From JAWKOK01 sp963848115 (GTDB lineage: Bacteria > Chloroflexota > Anaerolineae > Caldilineales > Caldilineaceae): a DNA stretch of 64,000 nucleotides. Shown one piece after another: positions 8,601-16,471 of this stretch. A program made the position numbers and the translations under genes. How positions within the stretch are numbered: the stretch's first letter is position 1; each line of letters opens with the position of its first letter. The stretch is from NCBI GenBank assembly GCA_963848115.1, contig CAWKCP010000020.1:310001-374000 (forward strand), written 5' to 3'. The notes under the pieces were generated by a model that saw only the letters and a program-made list of their open reading frames with translations, ran no database searches and had not been told where the DNA came from.

Positions 8601-10269
8601 CGTGCCTACTGAGATAGTCGCACAGCATATCGGTGAAAAGTCCGTAGCCGGTCGATGTGGTCAGCGCCTGGCTACGCCCTTCCAGCCAGAGAAAGGCGTT
8701 CGCCTCGGCCTGCTGTTTCGCTTCGGCGACGAGACGCGACTTACCCACGCCGGCATCGGCGACAATCGATACCAGATGACCGCGATTCTGTGTCATCACA
8801 TCGTTGAGGACGGCGCGCAACGCCTTCAGTTCATCCTGGCGACCGATCATCTCGGCATGCAAGCCATCGATGCCGCGGGTCTTGATTGGATGGCGACGTG
8901 GCCGTTGCGTGCGATAGGCAGACACCGATCCTTGGATGCCGGGCAATGTCATGGAAAGTGATTCGTACACGAAGATGCCGCGTGTGAGGCGATAGGTCCC
9001 GGCGCCAACCAACACCTGACCGGCGCCGGCCCGGTTGCGCAGGCGTGTGGCGAGGCTGATCACGGGGCCCATCACATAGAATTCGTCGACCTCCCCCAGT
9101 GCTGGTCGCCGAACATAGGCCATGCCGCTGTTGACGCCGACCTGGATGGCAAGTCCCTGCTTGTCGGCCACTCTAGCCACAGACAGTGCTGCGCGTACCC
9201 CCCGTTCGGCATCATCCTCATGTACGTGATCCACGCCAAAGAATAGCAGCAGATCTTCACTTGCCGAAGACTGGCATTGTCCACCGAAGGAGAGTGCCGA
9301 CGAATCTGCAATCGTCTGTACTGACTGTGCGTCCGACAGTATCTCCTCCAGCGCCGGATCCAAAACATCGTACGCAATCTCCGCCAGCCCGATGCTCACG
9401 ACAGTGACAAGGCGGATCTCATCCTCTGCAGGTAGGTATTCAACCGTTTCGTCGTCGTGAGCGTCGATCCACTCACCCCTCGAGCGTTCAAACGAGCGTT
9501 TTTCAAGATTTGCCCTTTGTTGGATCGACCGCAACAGTTCATCGGTCTGTGCAGAGGGGACGATCCCCAGTTCCTGCTTCAGCAAGGACCGACATTGGTT
9601 GTACTGGCGAATGGCAGCGGCAGGTTGTCCACTGGCCACGTAGAGTGTCATCAGGCAACGATGGCTTTCCTCGTCCACCGGGTCCAGGACTAGTCTCCGG
9701 TGTGCGTAGTCGATAGCCAGCGCGTAGTTGTGACGAGCCGTATGGCCCTGAATCAGACGCAACAGCAGATCCGCCATTTGGGCGCGCAGACGTTCACTTT
9801 CGAAGAACTGCCAGGCGTCGAATTGAGGGCTATCAGGGAGAGAGAAACCGGCCAGGAAGTCATCTTGATAGAGGTCCGCAGCGCAAGCTAGCAGGGGCAT
9901 GCACTTGTCGCAGACGGTTTCGGCCGGGTGACCGTGCCGGTTGCAGGCATCCAGCAATTTCTGGAACTCGCTGACATCCAGGCTCAGGCGTTCGTCGTCC
10001 CTTCCCTGGACATAGCCCGATTCAGTGATCAGCCAATCGTCGCCAAGGGTCCGGCGTAAGATGTGCAGTGTGCGGCGCAGATCCGCGCGAGCATCAGACG
10101 GCGGGAGGTTGGGCCAGAAGATAGCCATCAACTGTTCACGGCTGTGGCGTCGTCCGGTCACAGCCAGATAGATAGCCAGGGCCAATGCGCGGTGTCGCAC
10201 AAAACGCAGCGGCTTACCGTCTCGTTCAATCCAGGGTGAGCCTAGGAGATGGAACGCAAGCAGAGACAT
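5683..10269 (-). CDS. BTAD/AAA/TPR regulator with degenerate cyclase domain and DUF1349-like tail
   Basis: A 1528-residue protein. Domains in order: SARP-type winged helix (about 1-90), BTAD helical repeat (about 95-250), class III nucleotide-cyclase-like domain (about 285-440), AAA ATPase (about 475-760; ADAGVGKSRL, Walker B LVLICEDLHWAD), TPR-like helical repeats (about 920-1300) and a C-terminal concanavalin-A-like beta domain resembling DUF1349 (about 1345-1525, starting near WTWHDQFGDCSYQV). In the cyclase domain the first metal-binding Asp is missing (VTVVSIGLAE where VTVLFADI is usual), so it is probably not catalytic. ATG at 10269 is chosen because AAGGA lies 8 nt upstream; a GTG 30 nt further up is possible. 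It is presumably a cytoplasmic transcription factor responding to an unknown signal; the tail could bind carbohydrate (inference). Confidence 0.85.
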   Translation of the reverse strand: MSLLAFHLLGSPWIERDGKPLRFVRHRALALAIYLAVTGRRHSREQLMAIFWPNLPPSDARADLRRTLHILRRTLGDDWLITESGYVQGRDDERLSLDVSEFQKLLDACNRHGHPAETVCDKCMPLLACAADLYQDDFLAGFSLPDSPQFDAWQFFESERLRAQMADLLLRLIQGHTARHNYALAIDYAHRRLVLDPVDEESHRCLMTLYVASGQPAAAIRQYNQCRSLLKQELGIVPSAQTDELLRSIQQRANLEKRSFERSRGEWIDAHDDETVEYLPAEDEIRLVTVVSIGLAEIAYDVLDPALEEILSDAQSVQTIADSSALSFGGQCQSSASEDLLLFFGVDHVHEDDAERGVRAALSVARVADKQGLAIQVGVNSGMAYVRRPALGEVDEFYVMGPVISLATRLRNRAGAGQVLVGAGTYRLTRGIFVYESLSMTLPGIQGSVSAYRTQRPRRHPIKTRGIDGLHAEMIGRQDELKALRAVLNDVMTQNRGHLVSIVADAGVGKSRLVAEAKQQAEANAFLWLEGRSQALTTSTGYGLFTDMLCDYLSRHDAGDRLDADHSGVVLVDLLQRLRRSGRLSASDVEEIGPLLSRLLALRFDIDWDDRLNDVAAEQLRRRTLNALRRLFHAFAEEQPLVLICEDLHWADPLSVDLIGALMETLTDVPLVLIAVFRPEEAQADEQLSALAQRRCPDAFTELRLQPLNGEQSRHLVASLLAIDALPAEMRTVITDKSEGNPLYLEEIVRTLIDSDVLYRDGAEWHARHSLASVVVPASLQSVILSRVDRLEPTEKAYLQAAAVIGRLFRPRLVEAMIGSGAEQETTLAALTQGSLVYQERVLPEPEYSFHHVLVRDAVYQDLPRGYRVDLHRRAALAIEKLYAENLQPHIELLARHYDLGDDPENAIYYLLLAGQQAQRVYLNLEARTHYERVIARLDALEATESNLKQRLKALHALGEIQTMLDNLEKAEAYLRQAITLATELDLPPRQRVHYILSLCQFYGSTGDTSAQVEQCERGMALIAGIDAPVELVALTTYLSTAYANRGDWRSAISWVGTIIDILPTLPYSGHLVDIWFYAVLWYRLTKQPERGFNLIDPVIDEALRRRDFWSAGQLHLLPKLFLCETIGDGQAAFATINEALRLAEITGDKMSIRNCWYWLGVYHGWLCGNLDEAERYATITLEDLSNLYRPSSYVFASTVLGLVHYCRHDWPQAIEWLERSFGLARSDGLLVDGVRRGIIGLAWTYTMLDRKAEGLALLSKIAYEEELHIESWPTVACALAGLEPMCPDVNAYDALCREIVAARAEEPLPLVQWRLMPAEIDSWFGKDDDGCRPGFSEQPSLSGWTWHDQFGDCSYQVEDGKLIIRAANYRDLWLNNFAAPRFLRSIEGDFAVETICTPAYDDRLSLGGVLLWLDRQNYLRLTWNAFAPGGIDLSGCRNNVDGLFGIGRLPDANRIYLRLERSGDRVRGLCSGDGLTWYSVGAIDFPTANSVEVGPLAIGMIHRYVHAGAWPEGSAIRFEAFGISAGI

Positions 10270-10405
10270 GCGAGTGATCCTTGTGTCCGGTGTGATCACA
10301 CAGTTACCTACAGTTTATCATAGATTTTTGTTCGCCGATCCGAAAAGTGCGACGGTTGTGCGACGGCTACCGGGTAGACTTAAGAAAAGCGTCAAAGGCT
10401 TCAGG

Positions 10406-10452
10406 CTTTCGGCGGGTCGACGCTTTCCCCCCGGGTGCCGACCCGCCGAAAG
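10406..10452. other. GC-rich perfect hairpin in the divergent intergenic region
   Basis: CTTTCGGCGGGTCG (10406-10419) is exactly complementary to 10439-10452, with a 19-nt loop. It lies between the divergent BTAD regulator and the monooxygenase-like gene, 45 nt before the latter's ATG. No T-run follows, so an attenuator, operator or DNA repeat is more likely than a simple terminator. Confidence 0.55.
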
Positions 10453-10497
10453 GACGTCGCCATCTCCGGCCCCAATGGTGTTCATGGGAGGAAGTGA

Positions 10498-10845
10498 ATG
10501 CGACCACTACAGGTCATCGCCCGCTATCATATCCACCCTGGCAAGCTTGAACTGTTCCGGCAGACTGCCGCCGAATGTCTCGTCCTGGTCAGGCACAAGG
10601 ATGTGGGGACGCTGCGCTACGACTGGTACCTCAGCGGCGATCAGCGGATCTGCGTCACCATTGAAGCCTACGAGGGATGCGAAGCCCTGCTGGAGCATGC
10701 GGCCAATATTGGTCGCGCTCTGGACAGACTGATGAGTACGGCTGATCTTTCGCTTGAGTTGTACGGCACGTCGTCTTTGGAACTTCTGGCAGCGACCGAA
10801 GAACTGCCGATCACATTCTATTCACTGTTGCAGAGTCTTGATTGA
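10498..10845 (+). CDS. ABM-like (antibiotic biosynthesis monooxygenase fold) protein
   Basis: A 115-residue protein. The first 95 residues look like a dimeric alpha/beta barrel of the ABM type: a first strand VIARYHIHPGKLELFRQ, the helix that follows it, a second strand TLRYDWYLSG and the late motif VTIEAYEGCEALLEHAA. Family members are small homodimers that are either cofactor-free oxygenases or simply ligand-binding proteins; sequence alone does not tell which. ATG at 10498 has a strong ribosome-binding site (GGGAGGAAGTG). The gene stands alone, divergent from the giant BTAD regulator, which could control it. Confidence 0.7.
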   Translation: MRPLQVIARYHIHPGKLELFRQTAAECLVLVRHKDVGTLRYDWYLSGDQRICVTIEAYEGCEALLEHAANIGRALDRLMSTADLSLELYGTSSLELLAATEELPITFYSLLQSLD

Positions 10846-10868
10846 CCTTGATTGACAAAGGCGGTGAC

Positions 10869-10897
10869 TGACAAATGCGACTATTGACAAATGCGAC
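10869..10897 (+). repeat. Tandem 13-bp direct repeat
   Basis: TGACAAATGCGAC occurs at 10869-10881 and again at 10885-10897 (16-bp period), with a related TTGACAAAGGCG at 10852. It lies 40 nt upstream of the lipoprotein start at 10940 and could be a regulator-binding array or promoter region. No function is shown. Confidence 0.4.
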
Positions 10898-10939
10898 GAT
10901 TTCGAGTCGCCCAACTGCAAAAACGAAAGGAGTCAAACC

Positions 10940-11758
10940 ATGGTTCGGCTCGGACTTGTGTTCATGCTGACAATACTGGCAACGCTGATCTTGAGTGCCT
11001 GCCAGCCGCTCCAGGCGCCGATCGCCTCCGCGCCCGAATATGCCCATCCAGAGGCCATTGGCCAGCACGGAGTGGCTGGCCGAGCACCTCAATGATCCAT
11101 CGGCTGCGCATTTTGGACACGCGCGATTTTCTGGCTGAGGAGGATTCGAAAAACGCTCTGGCCGGCTACGAGACGGCCACATCCCCGGTGCGGTATACGT
11201 CGATGTCCGGAGACGACATTTCCGATCCCAAGGGCGATGCGCCATTCCTGATCCTGCCTAAGGAGGAATTTGAGTCGGTGATGGGACGGCTGGGTATCGA
11301 CAATGACACGACTGTGGTGGCCTATGACGATGGTGGCAACACCTGGTCGGCGCGGCTCTGGTGGGCGTTGCGCTACTACGGCCACGAGAACGTCAAACTG
11401 CTCGACGGCGGGCTGAAGAAGTGGACCTTGGAAGAGCGACCGCTGGAAACAGGCGTCAACACGCCAAAACCAGCCACCTTCACAGCACAAACCCAGCCTG
11501 AATTGCTATCGACTGTAGTCAGACGTGCAACAGGCCATCGAAGACCCTTCCGTGGCGATCATCGACTCGCTTCCACGCTGAGTTCTACAGCGGCGAGTGG
11601 GCTGGCCTGGCCTGCGCGCCGGCCACATCCCAACCGCGCTCAACTTCTACGTCGATGGACAACCTCGACCCGACCAGATGCAGACATTGCTCCCGGCGGA
11701 TGCGCTTGCGCAGCATATGGCAACGATCGGCTGGAGCCTGGAACAAGCGCGTGATCAC
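10940..11758 (+). pseudogene. Broken lipoprotein-anchored rhodanese (sulfurtransferase)
   Basis: Translation from ATG 10940 (ribosome-binding site GAAAGGAG) gives a lipoprotein signal peptide ending in ILSACQPL. The frame then shifts several times. A second frame encodes STEWLAEHLNDPS (about 11068). A third encodes the N-terminal rhodanese repeat from RLRILDTRDFL (about 11101) through VVAYDDGGNTWSARLWW and NVKLLDGGLKKW to about 11515. Further shifts near 11520, 11600 and 11745 lead to the second repeat with the active-site loop TYCGAGYAGA. Two-domain thiosulfate or 3-mercaptopyruvate sulfurtransferases have this order. The reading frame is lost at five or more places within 800 nt, so either the gene is dead or the sequence here is poor. 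The last frame continues into the SGNH-like protein. Confidence 0.7.
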
Positions 11759-12626
11759 CTATTGCGGGGCCGGCTACGCCGGGGCGATGAATCTGTTCGT
11801 TCTCTACCAGATGGGTTTTGAGGATGTCAGCCTCTACGACGGCTCGTGGATGGAATGGGGCGCGGACGAGAGCTTGCCTGTGGAGTCTTCCGTTTCCCAG
11901 ATCGAACCGATAATCGATTCAGATTCAGAACAGCCAATCCGCATCCTTTTTGTCGGCAACAGCCACACCTTTTTCAACCAGGGCCTGGATGCCCACGTGT
12001 GGGCAATGGCAGCTTCCGCAGAACCGCCGATTCTTCTAGAGACGGCCTCTACCGGCACGGATGGTGTTGAACTTTGGCAACTACTTGAAATGCAGAAGGT
12101 CATTGATCAGATTCGCACTGGCGACTGGGACATGGTGGTATTGCAAAATGCCGGCATATGGGAACCGGTTCGAATGACAGAGGCTGTCGCTGAGTTCACG
12201 GAACTGATCAGAGCCAATAATGCACAACCGGTCTTGTTTGCCCATTGGAGCAGCGTAGACCCTCAGTCAGAGATTAGCTCGCAGATCGCTGCTGATCTTG
12301 CCATTCCGGTGGTACAAGCCGGGCTTGCCTGCGACAGCGCTTTAGCAGAGAAGCCGGTGCTTCCCTTGCGCGGCGGCGCCGAAACCTATTTTCACGCCAG
12401 CGTTCCGGGCACCTATCTTAACGCGGCGGTGATTTTTGCTGCGCTCTTTGGCCAGACACCAGAAGGACTCGCGTATCGACCGGTTGATCTGTTACCCGAC
12501 CCGGATAGCGTCAAGCCGAGTTTTCGTCGAGATAGCGAACAGTTACGTGAACGCTGGCAGATTTCTGAGGAAGACATCGCCTTCCTCCAGCGTGTGGCAT
12601 GGAAGACGGTTGTCAAAAATCAGTAG
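11655..12626 (+). CDS. Rhodanese C-terminal repeat fused to SGNH-hydrolase-like domain
   Basis: The open frame is 323 residues, but the first 31 are out of the true frame. From about residue 32 it encodes the end of a rhodanese (catalytic-loop TYCGAGYAGA, then FEDVSLYDGSWMEW). A short linker leads to an SGNH/GDSL-like domain of about 220 residues. Block I is ILFVGNSHTFFN (Ser as nucleophile), followed by DMVVLQNAG and a C-terminal YFHASVPGTYLNAAVIF that holds the expected His. This resembles the DUF4886-like SGNH branch. If the upstream frameshifts are errors, the whole 10940-12626 is one secreted lipoprotein with rhodanese and SGNH modules, an uncommon combination. Substrates unknown. Confidence 0.6.
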   Translation: MDNLDPTRCRHCSRRMRLRSIWQRSAGAWNKRVITYCGAGYAGAMNLFVLYQMGFEDVSLYDGSWMEWGADESLPVESSVSQIEPIIDSDSEQPIRILFVGNSHTFFNQGLDAHVWAMAASAEPPILLETASTGTDGVELWQLLEMQKVIDQIRTGDWDMVVLQNAGIWEPVRMTEAVAEFTELIRANNAQPVLFAHWSSVDPQSEISSQIAADLAIPVVQAGLACDSALAEKPVLPLRGGAETYFHASVPGTYLNAAVIFAALFGQTPEGLAYRPVDLLPDPDSVKPSFRRDSEQLRERWQISEEDIAFLQRVAWKTVVKNQ

Positions 12627-12720
12627 TGCCGGTTTGACAAGTGGAGACACTCACTGAAAGGAGTGAACAGCATGAGAACCACCTATCGTTTTTTCGGCAT
12701 GGTGATGCTGGCAGGCAATA

Positions 12721-13878
12721 TTGATCTTGGGCGCTTGCCAGCCCCTGCCCATGCAAGAGATGGACAACACTGGCGAAGAAATCGCTCAGTTACCTGAAGA
12801 AACGCTCTCCATCATTCAGGATATCGTTGAGGCACGCATGGCCGTAAACCAGATCCCTGGCTTCGCCCTGGCCGTTGTTCAAGACGGTGAGACGGTCTAT
12901 AGCGAAGGCTTCGGTGTGACCGATATGGACAGCGAGCAGCCGGTCACGCCAGAGACGGTCTTCCTCTTGGCATCAACGTCAAAACCGATCACATCGATCG
13001 CCGTTATGCAGCTGGTCGAAGAGGGCAAGATGGCGCTGGACGCGCCGGTGACCGACTACCTGCCCTACTTCGAAATGGCCGATGAACGCTACCAGGACAT
13101 CACCATCGAACAGGTCCTGACCCACCGTTCCGGCATCCCCGAAGGCGGTGGTTTCCTAGGTGAAGTGGTCGAGCCGGAGTTTGACGACGGCGCCGCCGAA
13201 CGGTACGTGCGTAGCATGGCCGACATGGAGATGCTCTTTGCACCGGACGAAGATTGGGCCTACAGCGACATGGGCTACAACCTGCTGGGCGACGTGATAG
13301 CCAAAGTGTCGGGCCAGTCCTTTGAGGAATATACACGGCAACATATCTTCGAACCGCTGGGCATGGAACAGACCACGTTCCTGTTGTCGGAGGTGCCGAC
13401 CACGACATTGGCCCAGCCGCATGTGATGGATGCCGCCGGCAAGATGGGCGTGGCCGATGTCATGCCCTATTCTCGGCCCTTCGCACCCAGCGACACGCTC
13501 TTGTCCAGCATTGCCGACATGAGCCGGCTTGCCCAGGCAAGCTTCAACCACGGCGAGTTGGATGGCGAGCGTATCCTCAGTGAGGAGAGTTGGCAGCAGA
13601 TGTGGACCGTGCAAACGCCCACCTGGTTCGGCGATTTTCTGGACAATGTGGCCCCGGATTACGCCTACGGTTGGTACTGGGGTGATGTTGCCGGTCATCC
13701 AATCGTACATCACGTGGGAACAGAGGCAGGCTATCAGAACATGTTCATGCTGGCGCCTGAAGATGACCTGGCCGTGATTGCCATGGGCAATGGCCTCGGA
13801 CCTGAAGATGACTTCTTCTATGCCGTAGGCGTCGCACAAGATGTGACGAAGGTGCTGCTGGGCACGGTATCCGAGTAA
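12721..13878 (+). CDS. Class C beta-lactamase-like serine hydrolase, lipoprotein
   Basis: A 385-residue serine hydrolase of the beta-lactamase/PBP4-type esterase family. SxxK is LASTSKPIT, the second motif is YSDMGYN (Tyr-Ser-Asp instead of Tyr-x-Asn) and the third is HHVGTEAGY. The open frame begins at TTG 12721, just before a lipobox (ILGACQPL). The natural start is probably ATG 12672, which has AAGGAG 8 nt upstream and encodes MRTTYRFFGMVMLA, the missing n- and h-regions of the signal peptide; one base is lost or gained near 12712. It follows another lipoprotein gene on the same strand. Such proteins are usually exported peptidases or esterases rather than true antibiotic-resistance enzymes. 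Confidence 0.85.
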   Translation: MILGACQPLPMQEMDNTGEEIAQLPEETLSIIQDIVEARMAVNQIPGFALAVVQDGETVYSEGFGVTDMDSEQPVTPETVFLLASTSKPITSIAVMQLVEEGKMALDAPVTDYLPYFEMADERYQDITIEQVLTHRSGIPEGGGFLGEVVEPEFDDGAAERYVRSMADMEMLFAPDEDWAYSDMGYNLLGDVIAKVSGQSFEEYTRQHIFEPLGMEQTTFLLSEVPTTTLAQPHVMDAAGKMGVADVMPYSRPFAPSDTLLSSIADMSRLAQASFNHGELDGERILSEESWQQMWTVQTPTWFGDFLDNVAPDYAYGWYWGDVAGHPIVHHVGTEAGYQNMFMLAPEDDLAVIAMGNGLGPEDDFFYAVGVAQDVTKVLLGTVSE

Positions 13879-13983
13879 CCATCAGTTGCGGACCTGTCTA
13901 TTCTGCGTCTTGAGCGCTTCACATCGTTCCTCCATCTGCAAGCGATGTGGAGCGTTCAAGTGATCTCTCTGATCGTCACATCA

Positions 13984-14433
13984 TCATTCCCATCGCTGAA
14001 CCTCAATGATATTGCCTTCCGGATCGGTCACGTAGGCAAAGGTGATCCGTCCAGCGCCAGGCACATCGCGGCTTACGACCTTTCCCAGCGCACTGCCGCC
14101 GCGTTCGATGACCATCGCCACAATCTCAGCCACATCATCGACGGCAAAGGCCAAGTGGCCCAGCCCCCTGCGATTGGCCATGGGCGACGGCTTCTCCGCC
14201 ATCTCAGCGTACGAGTAGATCTCCAGCGTCGGCCCGGCTTCGCCATGGCCGGGCAAGCGCAGGTGCACGCCGTTGAGATGTGCGCCCTTGACGCCGGTGC
14301 CGTCCTCCAGCCATTGGCCGGATTGGTCGCGTTCCGGCGGCACGAAGGTGCAGTCGAAGACCTCCTGGTAGAACGCAGCCAGCGTTCGCCAGTCCTCAGC
14401 AATGATGTTGGTGTGTGCGTAGGTTGTGGGCAT
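13984..14433 (-). CDS. VOC (glyoxalase/bleomycin-resistance) family protein
   Basis: A 149-residue protein with two beta-alpha-beta-beta-beta modules of the vicinal-oxygen-chelate fold. The first module starts with TYAHTNIIAEDWRTLAAFYQ, where the early His is a typical metal ligand. The second carries GLGHLAFAVDDVAEIVAMV and ends YVTDPEGNIIEVQRWE, the classic C-terminal motif with the final Glu ligand. Members include glyoxalases, dioxygenases and drug-binding proteins, and the reaction cannot be assigned here. It is convergent with the beta-lactamase-like gene and upstream of nothing obvious. Confidence 0.88.
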   Translation of the reverse strand: MPTTYAHTNIIAEDWRTLAAFYQEVFDCTFVPPERDQSGQWLEDGTGVKGAHLNGVHLRLPGHGEAGPTLEIYSYAEMAEKPSPMANRRGLGHLAFAVDDVAEIVAMVIERGGSALGKVVSRDVPGAGRITFAYVTDPEGNIIEVQRWE

Positions 14434-14508
14434 GGTGGATTGGGAACCCGTTTCGTTTGTGGGGTACGTGGCGATAGAGATTCAGGGATTGGGAGATTGT
14501 CAATTCTC

Positions 14509-14979
14509 CTATGAGCCATTGCTGTTCGGTCGCCAGTGATATTCAACATCCGGCGCTGACTCGGGTGGCGGGCTGATGCCGTAGCGGACGGCTACGAAGC
14601 CGTGTCGTTCATAGAGCGCCCGTGCGCGGGTGTTCTCCTGGTGCGTGTATAGCGCCAGACCGTCCGGACACTGTTGCTTGGCGAATTCGATCAGGCGGCT
14701 GCCCCAGCCTTTGCCTTGCTCGGTTGGATCGACGTAGAGGCGATCGATGGTCGAACCATTCATGGCCAGATAGGCGACAATGCGTTCACCCTGCGTTCCA
14801 ACCCACAGTTGGCAAGCAGGCAGGATATGTTGGCGGAAGACCACCCGCGCCTGTTCCAGCGTAAAGGCCTGCCAGGTGGGAAGATACGCGTACTCGGCTT
14901 GACCGGCTCGATGCCAGATCTCGGCAACTGCGGCTTCATCGGCCGCTTCAAAGGGGCGAATCTGCGGCATCAGAGGCAT
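14509..14979 (-). CDS. GNAT-family N-acetyltransferase
   Basis: A 156-residue single-domain acetyltransferase. The acetyl-CoA-binding motif A is visible as IDRLYVDPTEQGKGWGSRLIEFA (Q/R-x-x-G-x-G/A), and motif B as ALYTHQENTRARALYERHGFVAV, the usual GNAT ending. The start at 14979 overlaps the end of the upstream gene (14948) by 32 nt, and a second ATG lies 9 nt further in, so the two are co-transcribed. The acceptor could be a small amine, an amino acid or a protein N-terminus. Confidence 0.88.
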   Translation of the reverse strand: MPLMPQIRPFEAADEAAVAEIWHRAGQAEYAYLPTWQAFTLEQARVVFRQHILPACQLWVGTQGERIVAYLAMNGSTIDRLYVDPTEQGKGWGSRLIEFAKQQCPDGLALYTHQENTRARALYERHGFVAVRYGISPPPESAPDVEYHWRPNSNGS

Positions 14980-15766
14980 CTGTGTTCAGTGTATATTCTT
15001 GGTGGACGCAGCGCAGGTCCATTTCATAGGCCGATCCGGAAATCGGCGGGCGTGCATAGTGCCAGTGGACGCCCCGATTAGCCGCCTCTCCGATGTGATC
15101 GAGCACGGTATCCGCCAGAAACGGATGGAGTGGAAAAACAGTGTAGATATCGACAGTGGTTTCGGCCGACCAACCTACGCCAAGGCCATCCAGTCGCGCC
15201 TGCATCACCTGCATGACAGCAGCAGCTTTCTCTCGCAGCGCAGCGGCAGAGGTCTCGCCCGGACGAACGACGGTTGAAGGGGAGAGAGTCGACTGGTCGC
15301 GCAGATCGCCTGCGCCGGCAACGACGAAGGTCGGCGATAGACCGTCGCCCATGGATCCCCTGTCCGCCAATGGCATCGTGTAGGCAAATGCATAGAGCAA
15401 CGGTTCTGCCGGAGGCATCAACGCCGGAGCAATGTTGGTACGTGCCACCGGATTGCGACCGTCGAGGAGGAGATCCCATGAAGCCAGCAGCTGCTGGTAG
15501 TCCTGATTGAAGTCGGCAAAGCCGTCAAAACTGAGTGGCGCCGGCAGACGCAACTCCACCGCGCACAGTGCGCGTTTCGACCGCCCGGCTTGGCTGAGAA
15601 AATGCGCAATGCGCTCAAATCCTTGTAGATAGGGAATGGGACGAGCGAGCGTGACATGGATAATCTCATAGCCAGGCATGGCAACGACGCCACTTGAATA
15701 CGGGGCAATGCCGGTCAAGAAACGATAGTTCCCATGTGGATTGTCGAGCAGCATACTCTCTCTCAT
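14948..15766 (-). CDS. Unknown protein, faint RidA/YjgF-like features
   Basis: A 272-residue soluble protein that I do not recognise with confidence. Its opening (NPHGNYRFLTGIAPYSSGVV followed by an alternating hydrophobic strand) and its ending (GSAYEMDLRCVHQEYTL) recall the first and last strands of RidA/YjgF enamine deaminases, but the protein is twice the usual length and could hold two divergent copies of that fold. No signal peptide or membrane segment is seen. It starts 15 nt after the truncated amidohydrolase stops and overlaps the GNAT gene, so all three probably share a transcript. The RidA link is tentative. Confidence 0.45.
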   Translation of the reverse strand: MRESMLLDNPHGNYRFLTGIAPYSSGVVAMPGYEIIHVTLARPIPYLQGFERIAHFLSQAGRSKRALCAVELRLPAPLSFDGFADFNQDYQQLLASWDLLLDGRNPVARTNIAPALMPPAEPLLYAFAYTMPLADRGSMGDGLSPTFVVAGAGDLRDQSTLSPSTVVRPGETSAAALREKAAAVMQVMQARLDGLGVGWSAETTVDIYTVFPLHPFLADTVLDHIGEAANRGVHWHYARPPISGSAYEMDLRCVHQEYTLNTDASDAADSPL

Positions 15767-15781
15767 TCTGTTTCTTTGGAC

Positions 15782-16330
15782 CTAGACCTCATACCAGAGC
15801 ACATCGCGGCGGCCGTCCTCATGCACGACGTTGACCCCCGACCGGTAGCTGGGCCCGAGGTAGGCACGCAGTCCCAGTTCACCGACAATGTCAACCACAT
15901 CGGCAAACTCGTCATAGGTCTCGCACCAGCCTTTGTACTGTTCGCCGGCAATCGGCATGAAGGTTGTGATGTCGTTGAGGGCCAACTGGCTCAGGGCATA
16001 GCGATGCTTGAACGCCTCTTCGGCACGTGTGAAGACGTCGTGTCGACGATGGCGAAAATAGTCGGCCGACCACTGGAGCCCCGGCTCGATCTCAGGCGAC
16101 GCCCACGTGTCCAGGATGGCGTGGTCGATATCGGCCAGCGCGTCCAGGTCAATGAAACCGGGGCTGATGATGGCCAAACCGGCGTCAATGGTCCGATCCA
16201 CCGGCCCGGCGTAGCCATGGCCGACGAACTCGATGCGGTCGTTGTCATAGACAACTTCGCCATCGCAATAGATGACGTGGTCGTCGCCATTGTAGCCGAT
16301 GACAAAGGCGGCGGTGAGTTTGGTTTTCAT
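15782..16330 (-). pseudogene. N-terminal fragment of an amidohydrolase-superfamily enzyme
   Basis: 182 residues match the start of metal-dependent amidohydrolases: an N-terminal small beta domain (AFVIGYNGDDHVIYCDGEVV, DNDRIEFVGHGYAG) leading to the entry into the TIM barrel, AIISPGFIDLDALADIDHAI. Family members run to 400-490 residues and carry further His and Asp ligands in the barrel; these are absent, because the frame stops after about one third of the barrel. Downstream there is an unrelated gene, so the 3' part was probably lost by deletion. A functional short protein is unlikely. Confidence 0.65.
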
Positions 16331-16471
16331 GGGTGGGCCTCTGGATAGACACAGCGATAGAGGAGGACTTGGTGTTACTTTCAGGATCTAATCAAAGCCA
16401 CAGATTGAAAACCTGGAGGATGGCCTCTTCCGTTGGTAATAGATGGCGGATGAAAAGGGACTGCCGCCTTC

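Noticed and set aside
13156..13839. 227-codon open frame antisense to the serine hydrolase
   Set aside because: His/Gly-rich shadow of a clear beta-lactamase-like gene; no motif of its own.
12721..13878. Calling the beta-lactamase-like protein an antibiotic-resistance enzyme
   Set aside because: The second motif (YSD rather than YxN) and lipoprotein anchoring fit the broad serine-hydrolase family; resistance activity cannot be inferred.
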